This document shows positions 38,994-45,049 of a DNA stretch of 45,076 nucleotides, piece by piece. The notes under the pieces are model-generated. The model searched no databases and was not told the DNA's origin. It saw nothing but the letters and a program-made list of their open reading frames with translations. The DNA is from a virus. The translations under genes were made by a program, and so were the position numbers. How positions within the stretch are numbered: the first letter of the stretch is position 1; every line of letters begins with the position of its first letter. Location of the stretch: positions 1 through 45,076 of the IMG/VR virus record IMGVR_UViG_3300047157_000136; one strand, given 5' to 3'.

Positions 38994-39338
38994 AATAACC
39001 TATATATCAATAATATATATGATATATTTGAGTTCATAGTGAGAGGCATTAGACACTTATAAAGCGGATGCAAAACGACTGACTCTGCCAGCAGCGTTTA
39101 ACAAATTAATACAGAATGGCTAACAGCCACTACTTGCAGTTTAAAGGGTGTTGCCCTAAAACAACTAGGAAGAAAAACCTAGATTAAGCACTAAACTGCA
39201 TACTTCAAAAATTTACGATAAGCAATTATTCGGTTAAAAGAATTGCACAATTAAGGACAGATGGTACTGGCATTTGTAGGAGTTCCTGTATGGAAACTTG
39301 ATGTCAACATCTTTAAGTACAAACCTACGGAGATAAGA
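38994..39338 (+). other. 345-base intergenic region after cI
   Basis: No convincing gene is found here. It holds an AT-rich inverted repeat (ATATATCA at 39002-39009 with TGATATAT at 39020-39027), then the structured RNA candidate at 39073-39200. A weaker hairpin follows (GCAATT at 39221-39226 with AATTGC near 39240-39245), then AAGGACAG before an ATG at 39261 that opens the same frame as the next gene. The density of stems is far higher than in coding parts of the window. Confidence 0.55.
39073..39200 (+). ncRNA. structured RNA candidate with three-way junction
   Basis: Four local stems and one enclosing stem can be drawn. H1: AAACG-a-CTG (73-81 of 39000) pairs with CAGCGTTT (92-99). H2: TGGCT (117-121), loop AAC, AGCCA (125-129). 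P1: TGCAGTTTA (135-143) pairs with TAAACTGCA (192-200) over nine bases and encloses two hairpins, AGGG/CCCT (145-148 with 154-157) and CTAGG/CCTAG (165-169 with 178-182). The joining strands are A-rich. No open frame uses this DNA well. It could be a regulatory RNA of the immunity region, comparable in position to C4/CI RNAs of P1 and P4, or a cis-acting leader of the next gene. Strand is assumed from gene direction. Confidence 0.5.
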
Positions 39339-39710
39339 ATGAAAAGTAATTTTTTAAATAAAATCCAGGCAATTTACTTTACGCCTGAAACACACAATCA
39401 TTTAAATTTTTCACTTGCTCAAGAGAGTCATGCTAAGTTATATATTCATGATTCATTACAAACTTTAAAAGACTTGTGTTCAAAAGTAGTTTTAAATATC
39501 AAACAGATATTAATAACTTGTTGCGACATTTTAGAAATGCTGGAAAATGTTCCGTCAATTAATAAACATCATGATTGTATAGATATGAGTAGTTGCGCGT
39601 GTGACCCAATTGTTAAACTAGCTGCCTACATGGATGCGTATGATGTTGACCCAAGCAATGTGACTAGCTCAATGATCAGAAAAGAGTGCGATGTCATAGC
39701 TAATTGCTAA
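39339..39710 (+). CDS. unknown protein downstream of cI; candidate antirepressor
   Basis: A 123-residue protein from the ATG at 39339, which follows CGGAG at a 6-nt distance. A longer form from 39261 (AAGGACAG upstream) would add 26 residues. It has KIQAIYFTPETHNHLNFSLA, then a helical LQTLKDLCSKVVLNIKQILI with a cysteine pair (TCCDILEMLENV), a Cys-rich stretch (HDCIDMSSCACDP) and an end KECDVIANC; seven or more cysteines suggest metal binding. A terminator follows directly. I do not recognise it. Its place after cI and a structured RNA fits an immunity or antirepressor function, but nothing in the protein itself proves that. Confidence 0.6.
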   Translation: MKSNFLNKIQAIYFTPETHNHLNFSLAQESHAKLYIHDSLQTLKDLCSKVVLNIKQILITCCDILEMLENVPSINKHHDCIDMSSCACDPIVKLAAYMDAYDVDPSNVTSSMIRKECDVIANC

Positions 39711-39732
39711 ACTCAATTTAATATTTATCCTC

Positions 39733-39758
39733 AAGCCCTATTAGCGTAGGGCTTTTTT
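39733..39758 (+). terminator. rho-independent terminator after the 123-residue gene
   Basis: AAGCCCTA (39733-39740), loop TTAGCG, TAGGGCTT (39747-39754) followed by a T run gives a perfect 8-bp stem with U-tract. It ends the cI-side transcript before the second early control region. Confidence 0.9.
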
Positions 39759-39789
39759 ACGCCTCTTACAAAGTTTTTTTGTCATTTTA

Positions 39790-39867
39790 TTCAATTTAAT
39801 TGTATTTTATTCAATTTTATATGGTATTATTTCTGTTATCCAATTAAATATATCAACTAAATTGGAT
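39790..39867. promoter_or_regulatory. early rightward control region with repeated operators
   Basis: CAATTTAATTG at 39792-39802 repeats the cI/cro operator with 19 of 20 bp in the wider match. A related half (TTCAATTTTAT) follows at 39810-39820. ATCCAATT (39838-39845) and AATTGGAT (39860-39867) form a perfect 8-bp inverted repeat. The region is very AT-rich and must hold the promoter of the 39909-44998 operon; several -10-like hexamers exist (TATTAT at 39825-39830, TAAATT at 39858-39863), but I cannot choose one. Confidence 0.6.
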
Positions 39868-39871
39868 TCGC

Positions 39872-39890
39872 GATCAGACGATTTCTGATC
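39872..39890 (+). promoter_or_regulatory. leader hairpin before the rightward early operon
   Basis: GATCAGA (39872-39878), loop CGATT, TCTGATC (39884-39890) forms a perfect 7-bp stem with a 5-base loop in the leader of the first gene, 18 bases before its ATG. It is not followed by a T run, so it is not a normal terminator. Size and position recall lambda nut boxB, but no clear boxA is seen. It could also protect the message or be an operator. Confidence 0.45.
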
Positions 39891-39908
39891 TTAAACTGGG
39901 GAAATACA

Positions 39909-40229
39909 ATGGATAAAGTTATAAGAGACAAACTTAAATTAGGTTTTAAGAACGACAGGTTTCACAATCTACTTGGCTGGTCTGATAGCGGACTACATTC
40001 TTGGATGTCACCAAGTATTGAAGGAGATATATGGGTTATTGAAAGTGAAGGTGCTGGGACTAAATATTACAGAAGGTTTGATGCAGCACTTAATTTCTTT
40101 TTGAAAAGAATTAATCCTGATCAATTAGATGTATGTCTAGAGCATGAAGTTGCTTTTTACAACGACTACATTCCAATAGCTGATATTGGAATATTAGATG
40201 ACGATGATCTTTTAGAGGTAGCTCAATGA
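39909..40229 (+). CDS. first gene of the rightward early operon, unknown function
   Basis: A 106-residue protein: MDKVIRDKLKLGFKNDRFHN, then LHSWMSPSIEGDIWVIESEG, AGTKYYRRFDAALNFFLKRI and an acidic end (IGILDDDDLLEVAQ). GGGGAAATACA gives a good ribosome binding site. It is first after the operators and hairpin, where lambda places the antiterminator N, but it is not arginine-rich at its N-terminus, so N-like function is doubtful. It overlaps the next gene by 4 bp. Confidence 0.62.
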   Translation: MDKVIRDKLKLGFKNDRFHNLLGWSDSGLHSWMSPSIEGDIWVIESEGAGTKYYRRFDAALNFFLKRINPDQLDVCLEHEVAFYNDYIPIADIGILDDDDLLEVAQ

Positions 40230-40495
40230 AACATTTGAATACTTACACTAACGACAAAGGCTACCGATTGTTTTCGGTGGTCTCTGTTGGCCGCAAATGG
40301 ACTCATGGCATTTGGTGGGAACACCCACTTAAAGTGACTAAGGTTCCTAATAAGCTGACTGAGGATTGGGTAGCTCTTACTAAGACACGATCAGCTAAAC
40401 CAACTCTTGTGAAGATGGCTCGTCAAATGTATGGCCGTCAAAGCAAGATGCCACGATCACTAAGAAAAGCATTGTTTGCCAGGGAGGCTCTATGA
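40226..40495 (+). CDS. small basic protein of unknown function
   Basis: An 89-residue basic protein: YTNDKGYRLFSVVSVGRKWT, then WWEHPLKVTKVPNKLTEDWV and a strongly basic C-terminal half (KTRSAKPTLVKMARQMYGRQ, SKMPRSLRKALFAREAL). The aromatic, beta-like first half and basic helical tail would suit nucleic-acid binding. ATGA overlaps tie it to the genes before and after it. No family recognised. Confidence 0.58.
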   Translation: MKHLNTYTNDKGYRLFSVVSVGRKWTHGIWWEHPLKVTKVPNKLTEDWVALTKTRSAKPTLVKMARQMYGRQSKMPRSLRKALFAREAL

Positions 40496-40677
40496 CAGGT
40501 AAAGACGCACTCGCACTAGAAGAGGAAGGTCGCATTGAGTTTAACGAACAGCGCGGCGTTTATGAAGAGATTGATGAAGACGGAATCTTTATGGAAACAG
40601 TTGATGAAGAAGAGTCTTATGATCCACACGCTGAGATGCGTGACGCTGGAATGTCATACTCAGATTTTCTCTCATGA
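40492..40677 (+). CDS. small acidic protein of unknown function
   Basis: A 61-residue very acidic protein (LEEEGRIEFNEQRGVYEEID followed by EDGIFMETVDEEESYDPHAE and MRDAGMSYSDFLS). GGGAGGCTCT lies just before the ATG, which overlaps the stop of the previous basic protein. A basic and an acidic small protein made from adjacent coupled genes could be partners, but this is only a thought. Acidic small early proteins of phages are often DNA mimics or host inhibitors; nothing specific supports that here. Confidence 0.55.
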   Translation: MTGKDALALEEEGRIEFNEQRGVYEEIDEDGIFMETVDEEESYDPHAEMRDAGMSYSDFLS

Positions 40678-40775
40678 GTAAACATCAAATCAAAACTATC
40701 GTGGAGGCCATTACGGATTTATTCGTGGTGGTCTCTTTATTTATATTTTTATTTATAGGAGTCATCTTAATATGA
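40674..40775 (+). CDS. 33-residue membrane peptide
   Basis: A short gene with ATGA overlaps at both ends (40674-40677 and 40772-40775). It begins MSKHQIKTIVEAITDL and continues into a single hydrophobic helix (FVVVSLFIFLFIGVILI) that runs to the C-terminus. The two exact overlaps with real genes argue that it is translated. It would be an N-in, single-pass inner-membrane peptide. Function unknown; candidates are lysogenic exclusion or host-membrane inhibition. Confidence 0.6.
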   Translation: MSKHQIKTIVEAITDLFVVVSLFIFLFIGVILI

Positions 40776-40978
40776 TCATCAATAACGACAATCGAAAAGC
40801 ATATCTAAAGTCTAAATCTTTTGCCTTTCAAAGTGGATGGTATGCAGCCTCAAGTGGTTACAAACATCCAGTTACTGTTGATGGGCCTAAAGATGTTAGA
40901 GATGACTTCCAGGAAGGTTTCAAGACTTACATGGATAACCTATACACACAAGAAGGCCAATCGGCCTCTGCACTTTAA
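40772..40978 (+). CDS. Rmf/CrpP-like small protein
   Basis: A 68-residue protein. The core FQSGWYAASSGYKHPVTVDG followed by PKDVRDDFQEGFKTYMDN has the spacing 'G..A...G....P........+.D+..G+' seen in ribosome modulation factor and related short phage/plasmid proteins. Rmf drives ribosomes into inactive dimers; phage homologues may act on host translation or another target. The C-terminus (LYTQEGQSASAL) differs from Rmf. Coupled to the membrane peptide upstream. Assignment by pattern only. Confidence 0.55.
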   Translation: MIINNDNRKAYLKSKSFAFQSGWYAASSGYKHPVTVDGPKDVRDDFQEGFKTYMDNLYTQEGQSASAL

Positions 40979-40991
40979 TACGGAGAATAAT

Positions 40992-41582
40992 ATGAAAAAG
41001 TTAGCAAAGTTACAAACTCCATTAACAATGAATCAAATTGATTTTAGAGTTCAATCAGTCAACAAAGGTAAGTATGTCACTATCCTGGCTTATAAAGATG
41101 CCAGGGTCGATATGGAAAGACTTGATGCAGTTGTTGGCCCATTGGGTTGGAAGCGCAGACACCTTAGAGACAACCATAACTGTGTTGTTTCAATCTTTAA
41201 TCCTGAGACTAATGAATGGATTAGTAAAGAAGATACAGGCACAGAATCAAATGCTGAAGCCGCAAAAGGTTTGGCATCAGACTCATTTAAAAGGGCCTGT
41301 TTTAATTGGGGCATTGGTCGCGAGTTATACGACTACCCTTTGATTCAATTCAAATTAGAAGATTACGAAGTTATGGAAACTACCAATGGTGGTTGGAGGC
41401 CGAGTTACAAGCTCAATCTTAGTAATTGGAAATGGTATGCCGAGTGGGATGATGACGGCAAAGTTTCTTATCTTGGTTGTAGAGATGCCGATGGTAATGT
41501 TCGTTTCAAATGGGGCGAAGATAAAGCTTCTAAAGAGAAGCGTTTAGAGGCTGAAGCTAAAGCTAAAAAGGAGGCAGCATGA
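40992..41582 (+). CDS. Rad52/Rad22-type single-strand annealing protein
   Basis: A 196-residue protein starting at 40992 (CGGAGAATA before ATG; a longer frame reads into the previous gene). It matches the Rad52/Rad22 annealing family: TMNQIDFRVQSVNKGKYVTI, then LAYKDARVDMERLDAVVGPL, WKRRHLRDNHNCVVSIFNPE and the very characteristic NAEAAKGLASDSFKRACFNW followed by GIGRELYDYP. The C-terminus is a Lys/Glu/Ala helix (KASKEKRLEAEAKAKKEA). It anneals complementary strands during phage recombination with the neighbouring SSB, replacing lambda Bet. It overlaps the Gp157 gene by 4 bp. Confidence 0.88.
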   Translation: MKKLAKLQTPLTMNQIDFRVQSVNKGKYVTILAYKDARVDMERLDAVVGPLGWKRRHLRDNHNCVVSIFNPETNEWISKEDTGTESNAEAAKGLASDSFKRACFNWGIGRELYDYPLIQFKLEDYEVMETTNGGWRPSYKLNLSNWKWYAEWDDDGKVSYLGCRDADGNVRFKWGEDKASKEKRLEAEAKAKKEAA

Positions 41583-42055
41583 ATCTATATGAATTAACTG
41601 CCCAGGCTAAAGAAGTTCTCAGTATGGAAGACATTGATCAACAGACTGTAGAAGATACGCTTGAGGGTATGGGCCTTGAAGATAAGTTTGCCTCTTACTC
41701 AGCAATCTTAAAGACCTGGAAGGCTGACTCAGAAGCTCTTAGTAATGCGATCAAACAGCTCCAGGATAAAAAGGCTACTAATGAAAACAAGATAGCCAGG
41801 CTCAAAGATATGGCCCTTTACTCAATGAAAGAATTAGACATGACTAAAGCGGGTAATTCTGTTCATGGTCTAACGCTTAGAAAAGGGACATCACAATCTA
41901 AGTTAGTGCCAATTGATGGTGCTATTTTTCCTGAGGAGTTTGTTACTTTTGTAGCAAAGGAAGACAAGTCAGGACTCAAACAAGCGATCAAAGAAGGTCA
42001 ACAGTTTGAAGGCTTTAGTTTAGAGGATGGGGAACCTAGCCTATTGATAAAGTAG
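41579..42055 (+). CDS. Siphovirus Gp157-like protein
   Basis: A 158-residue helical protein with the Gp157 layout: MNLYELTAQAKEVLSMEDID at the start, a coiled coil (AIKQLQDKKATNENKIARLK), then MALYSMKELDMTKAGNSVHG and LTLRKGTSQSKLV, and a final VAKEDKSGLKQAIKEGQQFE. The family is widespread beside annealing proteins and SSB in temperate phages; it was first linked to phage resistance in Streptococcus, and its biochemical role is unclear. Its position between Rad52 and SSB supports a recombination function. Confidence 0.85.
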   Translation: MNLYELTAQAKEVLSMEDIDQQTVEDTLEGMGLEDKFASYSAILKTWKADSEALSNAIKQLQDKKATNENKIARLKDMALYSMKELDMTKAGNSVHGLTLRKGTSQSKLVPIDGAIFPEEFVTFVAKEDKSGLKQAIKEGQQFEGFSLEDGEPSLLIK

Positions 42056-42064
42056 AGACACATT

Positions 42065-42128
42065 ATGAGGGCATCTCCTCCCTCGTCTCTGAATATAGCC
42101 CCGCCAGGTGGCTTCCCCTAAACCTGGC
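42065..42128 (+). promoter_or_regulatory. intergenic hairpin pair with a tiny open frame
   Basis: Two stems lie between Gp157 and the next gene: GAGGG (42067-42071) with CCCTC (42080-42084), and GCCAGGT (42103-42109) with ACCTGGC (42122-42128), loop 12 nt. An 18-codon frame (MRASPPSSLNIAPPGGFP) runs 42065-42121 across both, ending inside the second hairpin's loop. The second stem is followed by AACTAATTTTAATAA, a poor U-tract. Possibilities are a weak terminator, an RNA processing site or a translated leader controlling 42161-43484. Confidence 0.45.
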
Positions 42129-42160
42129 AACTAATTTTAATAAGAAGAGAGGTATGAAAA

Positions 42161-42364
42161 GTGAGTAATACAGAAGACAAGATAAACAAGTTGAAATCAG
42201 AACTAGCTTTACTAGATTCTCAAATTGGTTTAGCTAATTTTGAAATTGAAGATTTACAGAATTATGAAGGTAATCTTCGTATCAAAAAAAATAAACTTGA
42301 ACGCCGTTTATTTAAGCTTATGGGTGTTAGCTTCCAAAGAAATATTAGAGGAGTAGTTAAATGA
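42161..42364 (+). CDS. small coiled-coil protein, GTG start
   Basis: A 67-residue charged coiled coil (EDKINKLKSELALLDSQIGL, ANFEIEDLQNYEGNLRIKKN, then KLERRLFKLMG). GTG at 42161 is chosen because AAGAGAGG lies 8 nt before it and the nearby ATG at 42154 gives only a four-codon frame. That ATG between ribosome binding site and GTG may reduce translation. It overlaps the winged-helix gene by 4 bp. Function unknown. Confidence 0.6.
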   Translation: MSNTEDKINKLKSELALLDSQIGLANFEIEDLQNYEGNLRIKKNKLERRLFKLMGVSFQRNIRGVVK

Positions 42365-42660
42365 CCAGTACAAGCATAGAAGCATACAAAAAAATCAACG
42401 AGGATGGAACTGTTGGTCAGCAAGCTGAAGAGATTTTAAAATTTTTAAAGTTTCAGGGTGAGCCTATGACTAACAAAGAAATCCAACAATCAACTGGTTT
42501 GGAGATCAGCTCAGTAAGTGGTCGAGTGAATGATTTAAAGAAGCAAGGGTTGGTTGAGGTCGTTGGTAAAAGGCCATGTGGAGTAACAGGTAATACAGCA
42601 TCGATTGTATTGCCAGTAACTAATTATGGTCAATGGAAGAAAATTTTTTTAACTGAATAA
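42361..42660 (+). CDS. winged-helix DNA-binding protein
   Basis: A 99-residue protein with a clear winged helix in the middle: QAEEILKFLKFQGEPMTNKE, then IQQSTGLEISSVSGRVNDLK and KQGLVEVVGKRPCGVTGNTA. The layout 'G.p.t..EI...tgl....vs.r+..L.k.GlV' is that of MarR/IclR-like wing domains common in small phage regulators. Placed directly before ssb, it could tune the recombination operon or act at replication. Partner DNA is not identifiable. Confidence 0.72.
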   Translation: MTSTSIEAYKKINEDGTVGQQAEEILKFLKFQGEPMTNKEIQQSTGLEISSVSGRVNDLKKQGLVEVVGKRPCGVTGNTASIVLPVTNYGQWKKIFLTE

Positions 42661-42669
42661 GGAAAAGTT

Positions 42670-43143
42670 ATGAATGGAATTAATAAAGTAATATTAGTAG
42701 GAAACCTCGGTAGAAAACCTGATCTTAAAAACACAACTACAGGTTCTACTTTGGCTAATTTAGCATTAGCAACATCTAAGACCTGGACTGACAAAGCTGG
42801 AGCCAAACAAGAAAGAACTGAATGGCACAACATAACAGTCTTTGGAAAACTTGCGGAGATCGTTGGGCAATATTGTGACAAAGGATCAAAACTTTATGTT
42901 GAAGGTGAGCTTGAAACTAACAAGTGGCAAGATAACCAGGGTAATGATCGTTATACAACTAAAGTTATTGTGAACAATTTTGGTGGCGCAATTCAAATGT
43001 TAGATAGCAAAGGCACAATGCCTGAGAAACAACAGTCTAACTTTGTCCCAGTACCGCAGCCAGCAAGAACACCTCATGTTGAAGCGGGTTCTATTCCTGG
43101 TGATCAAGGACGCGATGAACCTAACGATGATATTCCGTTTTAG
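42670..43143 (+). CDS. ssb: single-stranded DNA-binding protein
   Basis: A 157-residue SSB of bacterial type: the OB fold spans about 1-110 (NGINKVILVGNLGRKPDLKN, TKTWTDKAGAKQERTEWHNI-like core, GSKLYVEGELETNKWQDNQG). A Pro/Gln-rich linker follows, then the acidic tip DEPNDDIPF, which is the usual docking tail for replication and repair proteins. It lies 10 bp after the winged-helix gene with AAGGAAAAGTT as ribosome binding site. It should protect single strands for the Rad52-type protein. Confidence 0.94.
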   Translation: MNGINKVILVGNLGRKPDLKNTTTGSTLANLALATSKTWTDKAGAKQERTEWHNITVFGKLAEIVGQYCDKGSKLYVEGELETNKWQDNQGNDRYTTKVIVNNFGGAIQMLDSKGTMPEKQQSNFVPVPQPARTPHVEAGSIPGDQGRDEPNDDIPF

Positions 43144-43145
43144 TC

Positions 43146-43484
43146 ATGGCTAAGAAATCGCCAAATGGACAAAGGTGTAAGTATGCCCTTGATGATGGAA
43201 CATCCTGGAATATATTTGAAGCTCAAGCTAAGATGATAGAACTGCATAAAGAGCCAGTATCTTTAAGTTTAATGCAGCAGCGTTTAAAACATTCGACTGA
43301 CCCTGAGTATGTTTTTTTAAAGAAACAAAGTGTATGGACAAAAGATGGTGGTCATGTGTACAGCAAAAAAAATGTTGCCAGGAAGAAAGCACCTAAACGC
43401 GTAGCAAACGCTGCGCCTGAACTAACCGCTGAAGAGAAAGCAATGCAGAAAGCACTTAAATCTCTTGGCATAGCTTGGACATAA
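43146..43484 (+). CDS. basic protein of unknown function after ssb
   Basis: A 112-residue basic protein: SPNGQRCKYALDDGTSWNIF, EAQAKMIELHKEPVSLSLMQ, then QRLKHSTDPEYVFLKKQSVW and a Lys/Ala-rich, probably flexible end (KNVARKKAPKRVANAAPELT). It may contain a small DNA-binding fold in its first 80 residues. It starts 2 bp after the ssb stop and precedes the excisionase-like genes. No family recognised. Confidence 0.58.
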   Translation: MAKKSPNGQRCKYALDDGTSWNIFEAQAKMIELHKEPVSLSLMQQRLKHSTDPEYVFLKKQSVWTKDGGHVYSKKNVARKKAPKRVANAAPELTAEEKAMQKALKSLGIAWT

Positions 43485-43486
43485 AT

Positions 43487-43663
43487 ATGGAAAAATTGTT
43501 AAAAGAAAGTGAGGTATGTGAGATCGTGACTTTTAAAAGATTGACACTACTAAAAATGGTTGATGCTGGTGAGTTTCCTAAACCAATAGTAATTAGAAAC
43601 AAAAGGCGTTGGTGGGAATCAGACATACAGAAGTGGTTCAAAGATTTAAGGGTCGCTAATTAA
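43487..43663 (+). CDS. AlpA/excisionase-like HTH protein
   Basis: A 58-residue protein (ATG at 43487 preferred to an in-frame TTG at 43475). LLKESEVCEIVTFKRLTLLK then MVDAGEFPKPIVIRNKRRWW, with ESDIQKWFKDL following, is a textbook AlpA-type MerR-like helix-turn-helix ('....V....+.....+...G.FP.P+.....+.W....I..W'). Such proteins act as excisionases or regulators of integrase. It lies just before a second excisionase-like gene and the integrase. Confidence 0.82.
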   Translation: MEKLLKESEVCEIVTFKRLTLLKMVDAGEFPKPIVIRNKRRWWESDIQKWFKDLRVAN

Positions 43664-43667
43664 TCCT

Positions 43668-43952
43668 ATGTTAGAATATAAAACTATCGGGCAATTCGCA
43701 GCTGAATCAGGCTACACAGAAAGAGCCGTTAGGGAAAAGATAAGGAAAGGTGTTTTCCCTGAAGATGATGTTTGGTTGCGTGGCCCCGATAATAGAATTT
43801 TAATAAGTATAAAAGGGTTTAATGAATGGGTAAGAAACGGATCGGAGTTTCTGTCGGAAGTGAAAGTAGCGTCACCCTTACCTTCCGTTACCAAGAGCGT
43901 ACAGTTAAAGAACGAATTAAAACTAGGGGTAAGCCCACTAGTGCTGACTTAG
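43668..43952 (+). CDS. excisionase-like HTH protein, overlapping integrase
   Basis: A 94-residue protein. Residues 1-57 resemble phage excisionases: YKTIGQFAAESGYTERAVRE, then KIRKGVFPEDDVWLRGPDNR and ILISIKGFNEWV. The last 42 codons (43827-43952) lie on the same DNA as the first 42 codons of the integrase, in another frame, a 127-bp overlap. The C-terminal tail (VKVASPLPSVTKSVQLKNEL) could be a by-product of the overlap. It likely directs integrase toward excision by bending attR/attL DNA. Confidence 0.72.
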   Translation: MLEYKTIGQFAAESGYTERAVREKIRKGVFPEDDVWLRGPDNRILISIKGFNEWVRNGSEFLSEVKVASPLPSVTKSVQLKNELKLGVSPLVLT

Positions 43953-44998
43953 ATGCTGCTTTTCAAAAAAGGCAGCAAATAAAGTATGCTATAAAAGATG
44001 GTTCGTTTGATTTTGCCTCAACATTTCCTGATTCAAAAAAGCACCATTGGTTTACCTTAGGTGGTTCAACTAAGTTCAAACCTTTTTTAACTCGTTATCA
44101 TAAAAAACATCTCGCTGATGATGATCTAGCAGATTCTACTGAAAATACTAATACTGGCATTGTTAACAGGCTTAATGATAAATTAGGTAAATTGTATCTT
44201 TCTCAAATAACAAAGGAAGTAATAGAAAAATTCTTTGATGAAAAAAGACTTGAGAATGGAAAAAAAATATCTACTAAAACTATTAATAATTATTTAGCGG
44301 TTCTTAGGCCCGCTCTTCAAGATGCTGTCAATAGTAATTTACTGAGCAAAAATCCTTTAGATAATGTGATAATAACTGGTTCAAAAAGTAAAGCTAAAGA
44401 AGCAATCGAACCTTATAGTCATTATGAAATGAATGCTATTTTAAATAGTTGTAAGGGTCAGCTACACAATATATTCAAGTTTGCTTTTTGGACAGGATTA
44501 CGACCTTCTGAATTAATTGAACTGAAATATAGTGATATTGATAATGGCAAAATATATGTCGCTAGAAAAAGGACAGCATACTCCAAAAGTCCTGAAGGAT
44601 TAAAAACAAAAGCAAGTTATAGATCAATTAAATTATTACCTGATGCTTTAGCTGCTATTGAGAACCAAAAACAATACACTTTTGATTTACAGCAACATAT
44701 TTTTCATAATCCAAATACTAATAAACCCTGGCATTCTCCTAAGATTTATAGAGAAGCTTGGGTAAGAACCTTAAATAAAACTGATATAAAATATAGATAC
44801 CCTTACCAAACGCGTCATACATTTGCTACAATGATGTTAAGTGCTGGGGAAAATTTATTGTGGGTTTCAAATGCAATGGGTCATGAATCTACTAAAGAAA
44901 CTTTAGATACATATTCAAGATGGATACAAGATAACGATTCAGATGTTGGTATGAAGGCAGCACAAAAGTTTAAATTTGAACAGAAAATAGCTAATTAA
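43826..44998 (+). CDS. int: tyrosine integrase
   Basis: A 390-residue phage integrase. N-terminal arm-binding domain about 1-65 (SSVTLTFRYQERTVKERIKT), core-binding domain about 80-185, catalytic domain from about 195. Catalytic residues: Arg226 in WTGLRPSEL, a Lys in GLKTKASYRS (about 260-262), Arg330 in YQTRHTFAT (the usual first His of HxxR is replaced by Tyr327), His353 in MGHES and the nucleophile Tyr363 in DTYSRW. It integrates the phage at the 3' end of a host tRNA/tmRNA gene; its stop lies 52 bp before the tRNA-like core. The start lies inside the excisionase-like gene. Confidence 0.93.
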   Translation: MGKKRIGVSVGSESSVTLTFRYQERTVKERIKTRGKPTSADLDAAFQKRQQIKYAIKDGSFDFASTFPDSKKHHWFTLGGSTKFKPFLTRYHKKHLADDDLADSTENTNTGIVNRLNDKLGKLYLSQITKEVIEKFFDEKRLENGKKISTKTINNYLAVLRPALQDAVNSNLLSKNPLDNVIITGSKSKAKEAIEPYSHYEMNAILNSCKGQLHNIFKFAFWTGLRPSELIELKYSDIDNGKIYVARKRTAYSKSPEGLKTKASYRSIKLLPDALAAIENQKQYTFDLQQHIFHNPNTNKPWHSPKIYREAWVRTLNKTDIKYRYPYQTRHTFATMMLSAGENLLWVSNAMGHESTKETLDTYSRWIQDNDSDVGMKAAQKFKFEQKIAN

Positions 44999-45049
44999 TT
45001 CCACTTTTATTCCACATTGACTGTACAGACCCTACTACTACAACATGAT
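44999..45049. other. attP arm, right side (integrase arm-type sites)
   Basis: TTCCACTTTTATTCCACATT right after the integrase stop contains two direct CCAC cores at 45001 and 45012, 11 bp apart. This is the same unit and spacing as at 84-106 on the other side of the circular junction. The remainder (to 45049) has no gene. Together with the left arm this gives the expected P-core-P' layout. Confidence 0.6.

Noticed and set aside
39002-39027. ATATATCA/TGATATAT inverted repeat as the cI terminator
   Set aside because: The stem is entirely AT, with no U-tract suited to termination. It may be an AT-rich spacer or promoter DNA, so it is mentioned only within the intergenic region.
39909-40229. Lambda N-like antiterminator
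   Set aside because: The position fits, but the protein has no arginine-rich N-terminal RNA-binding helix.
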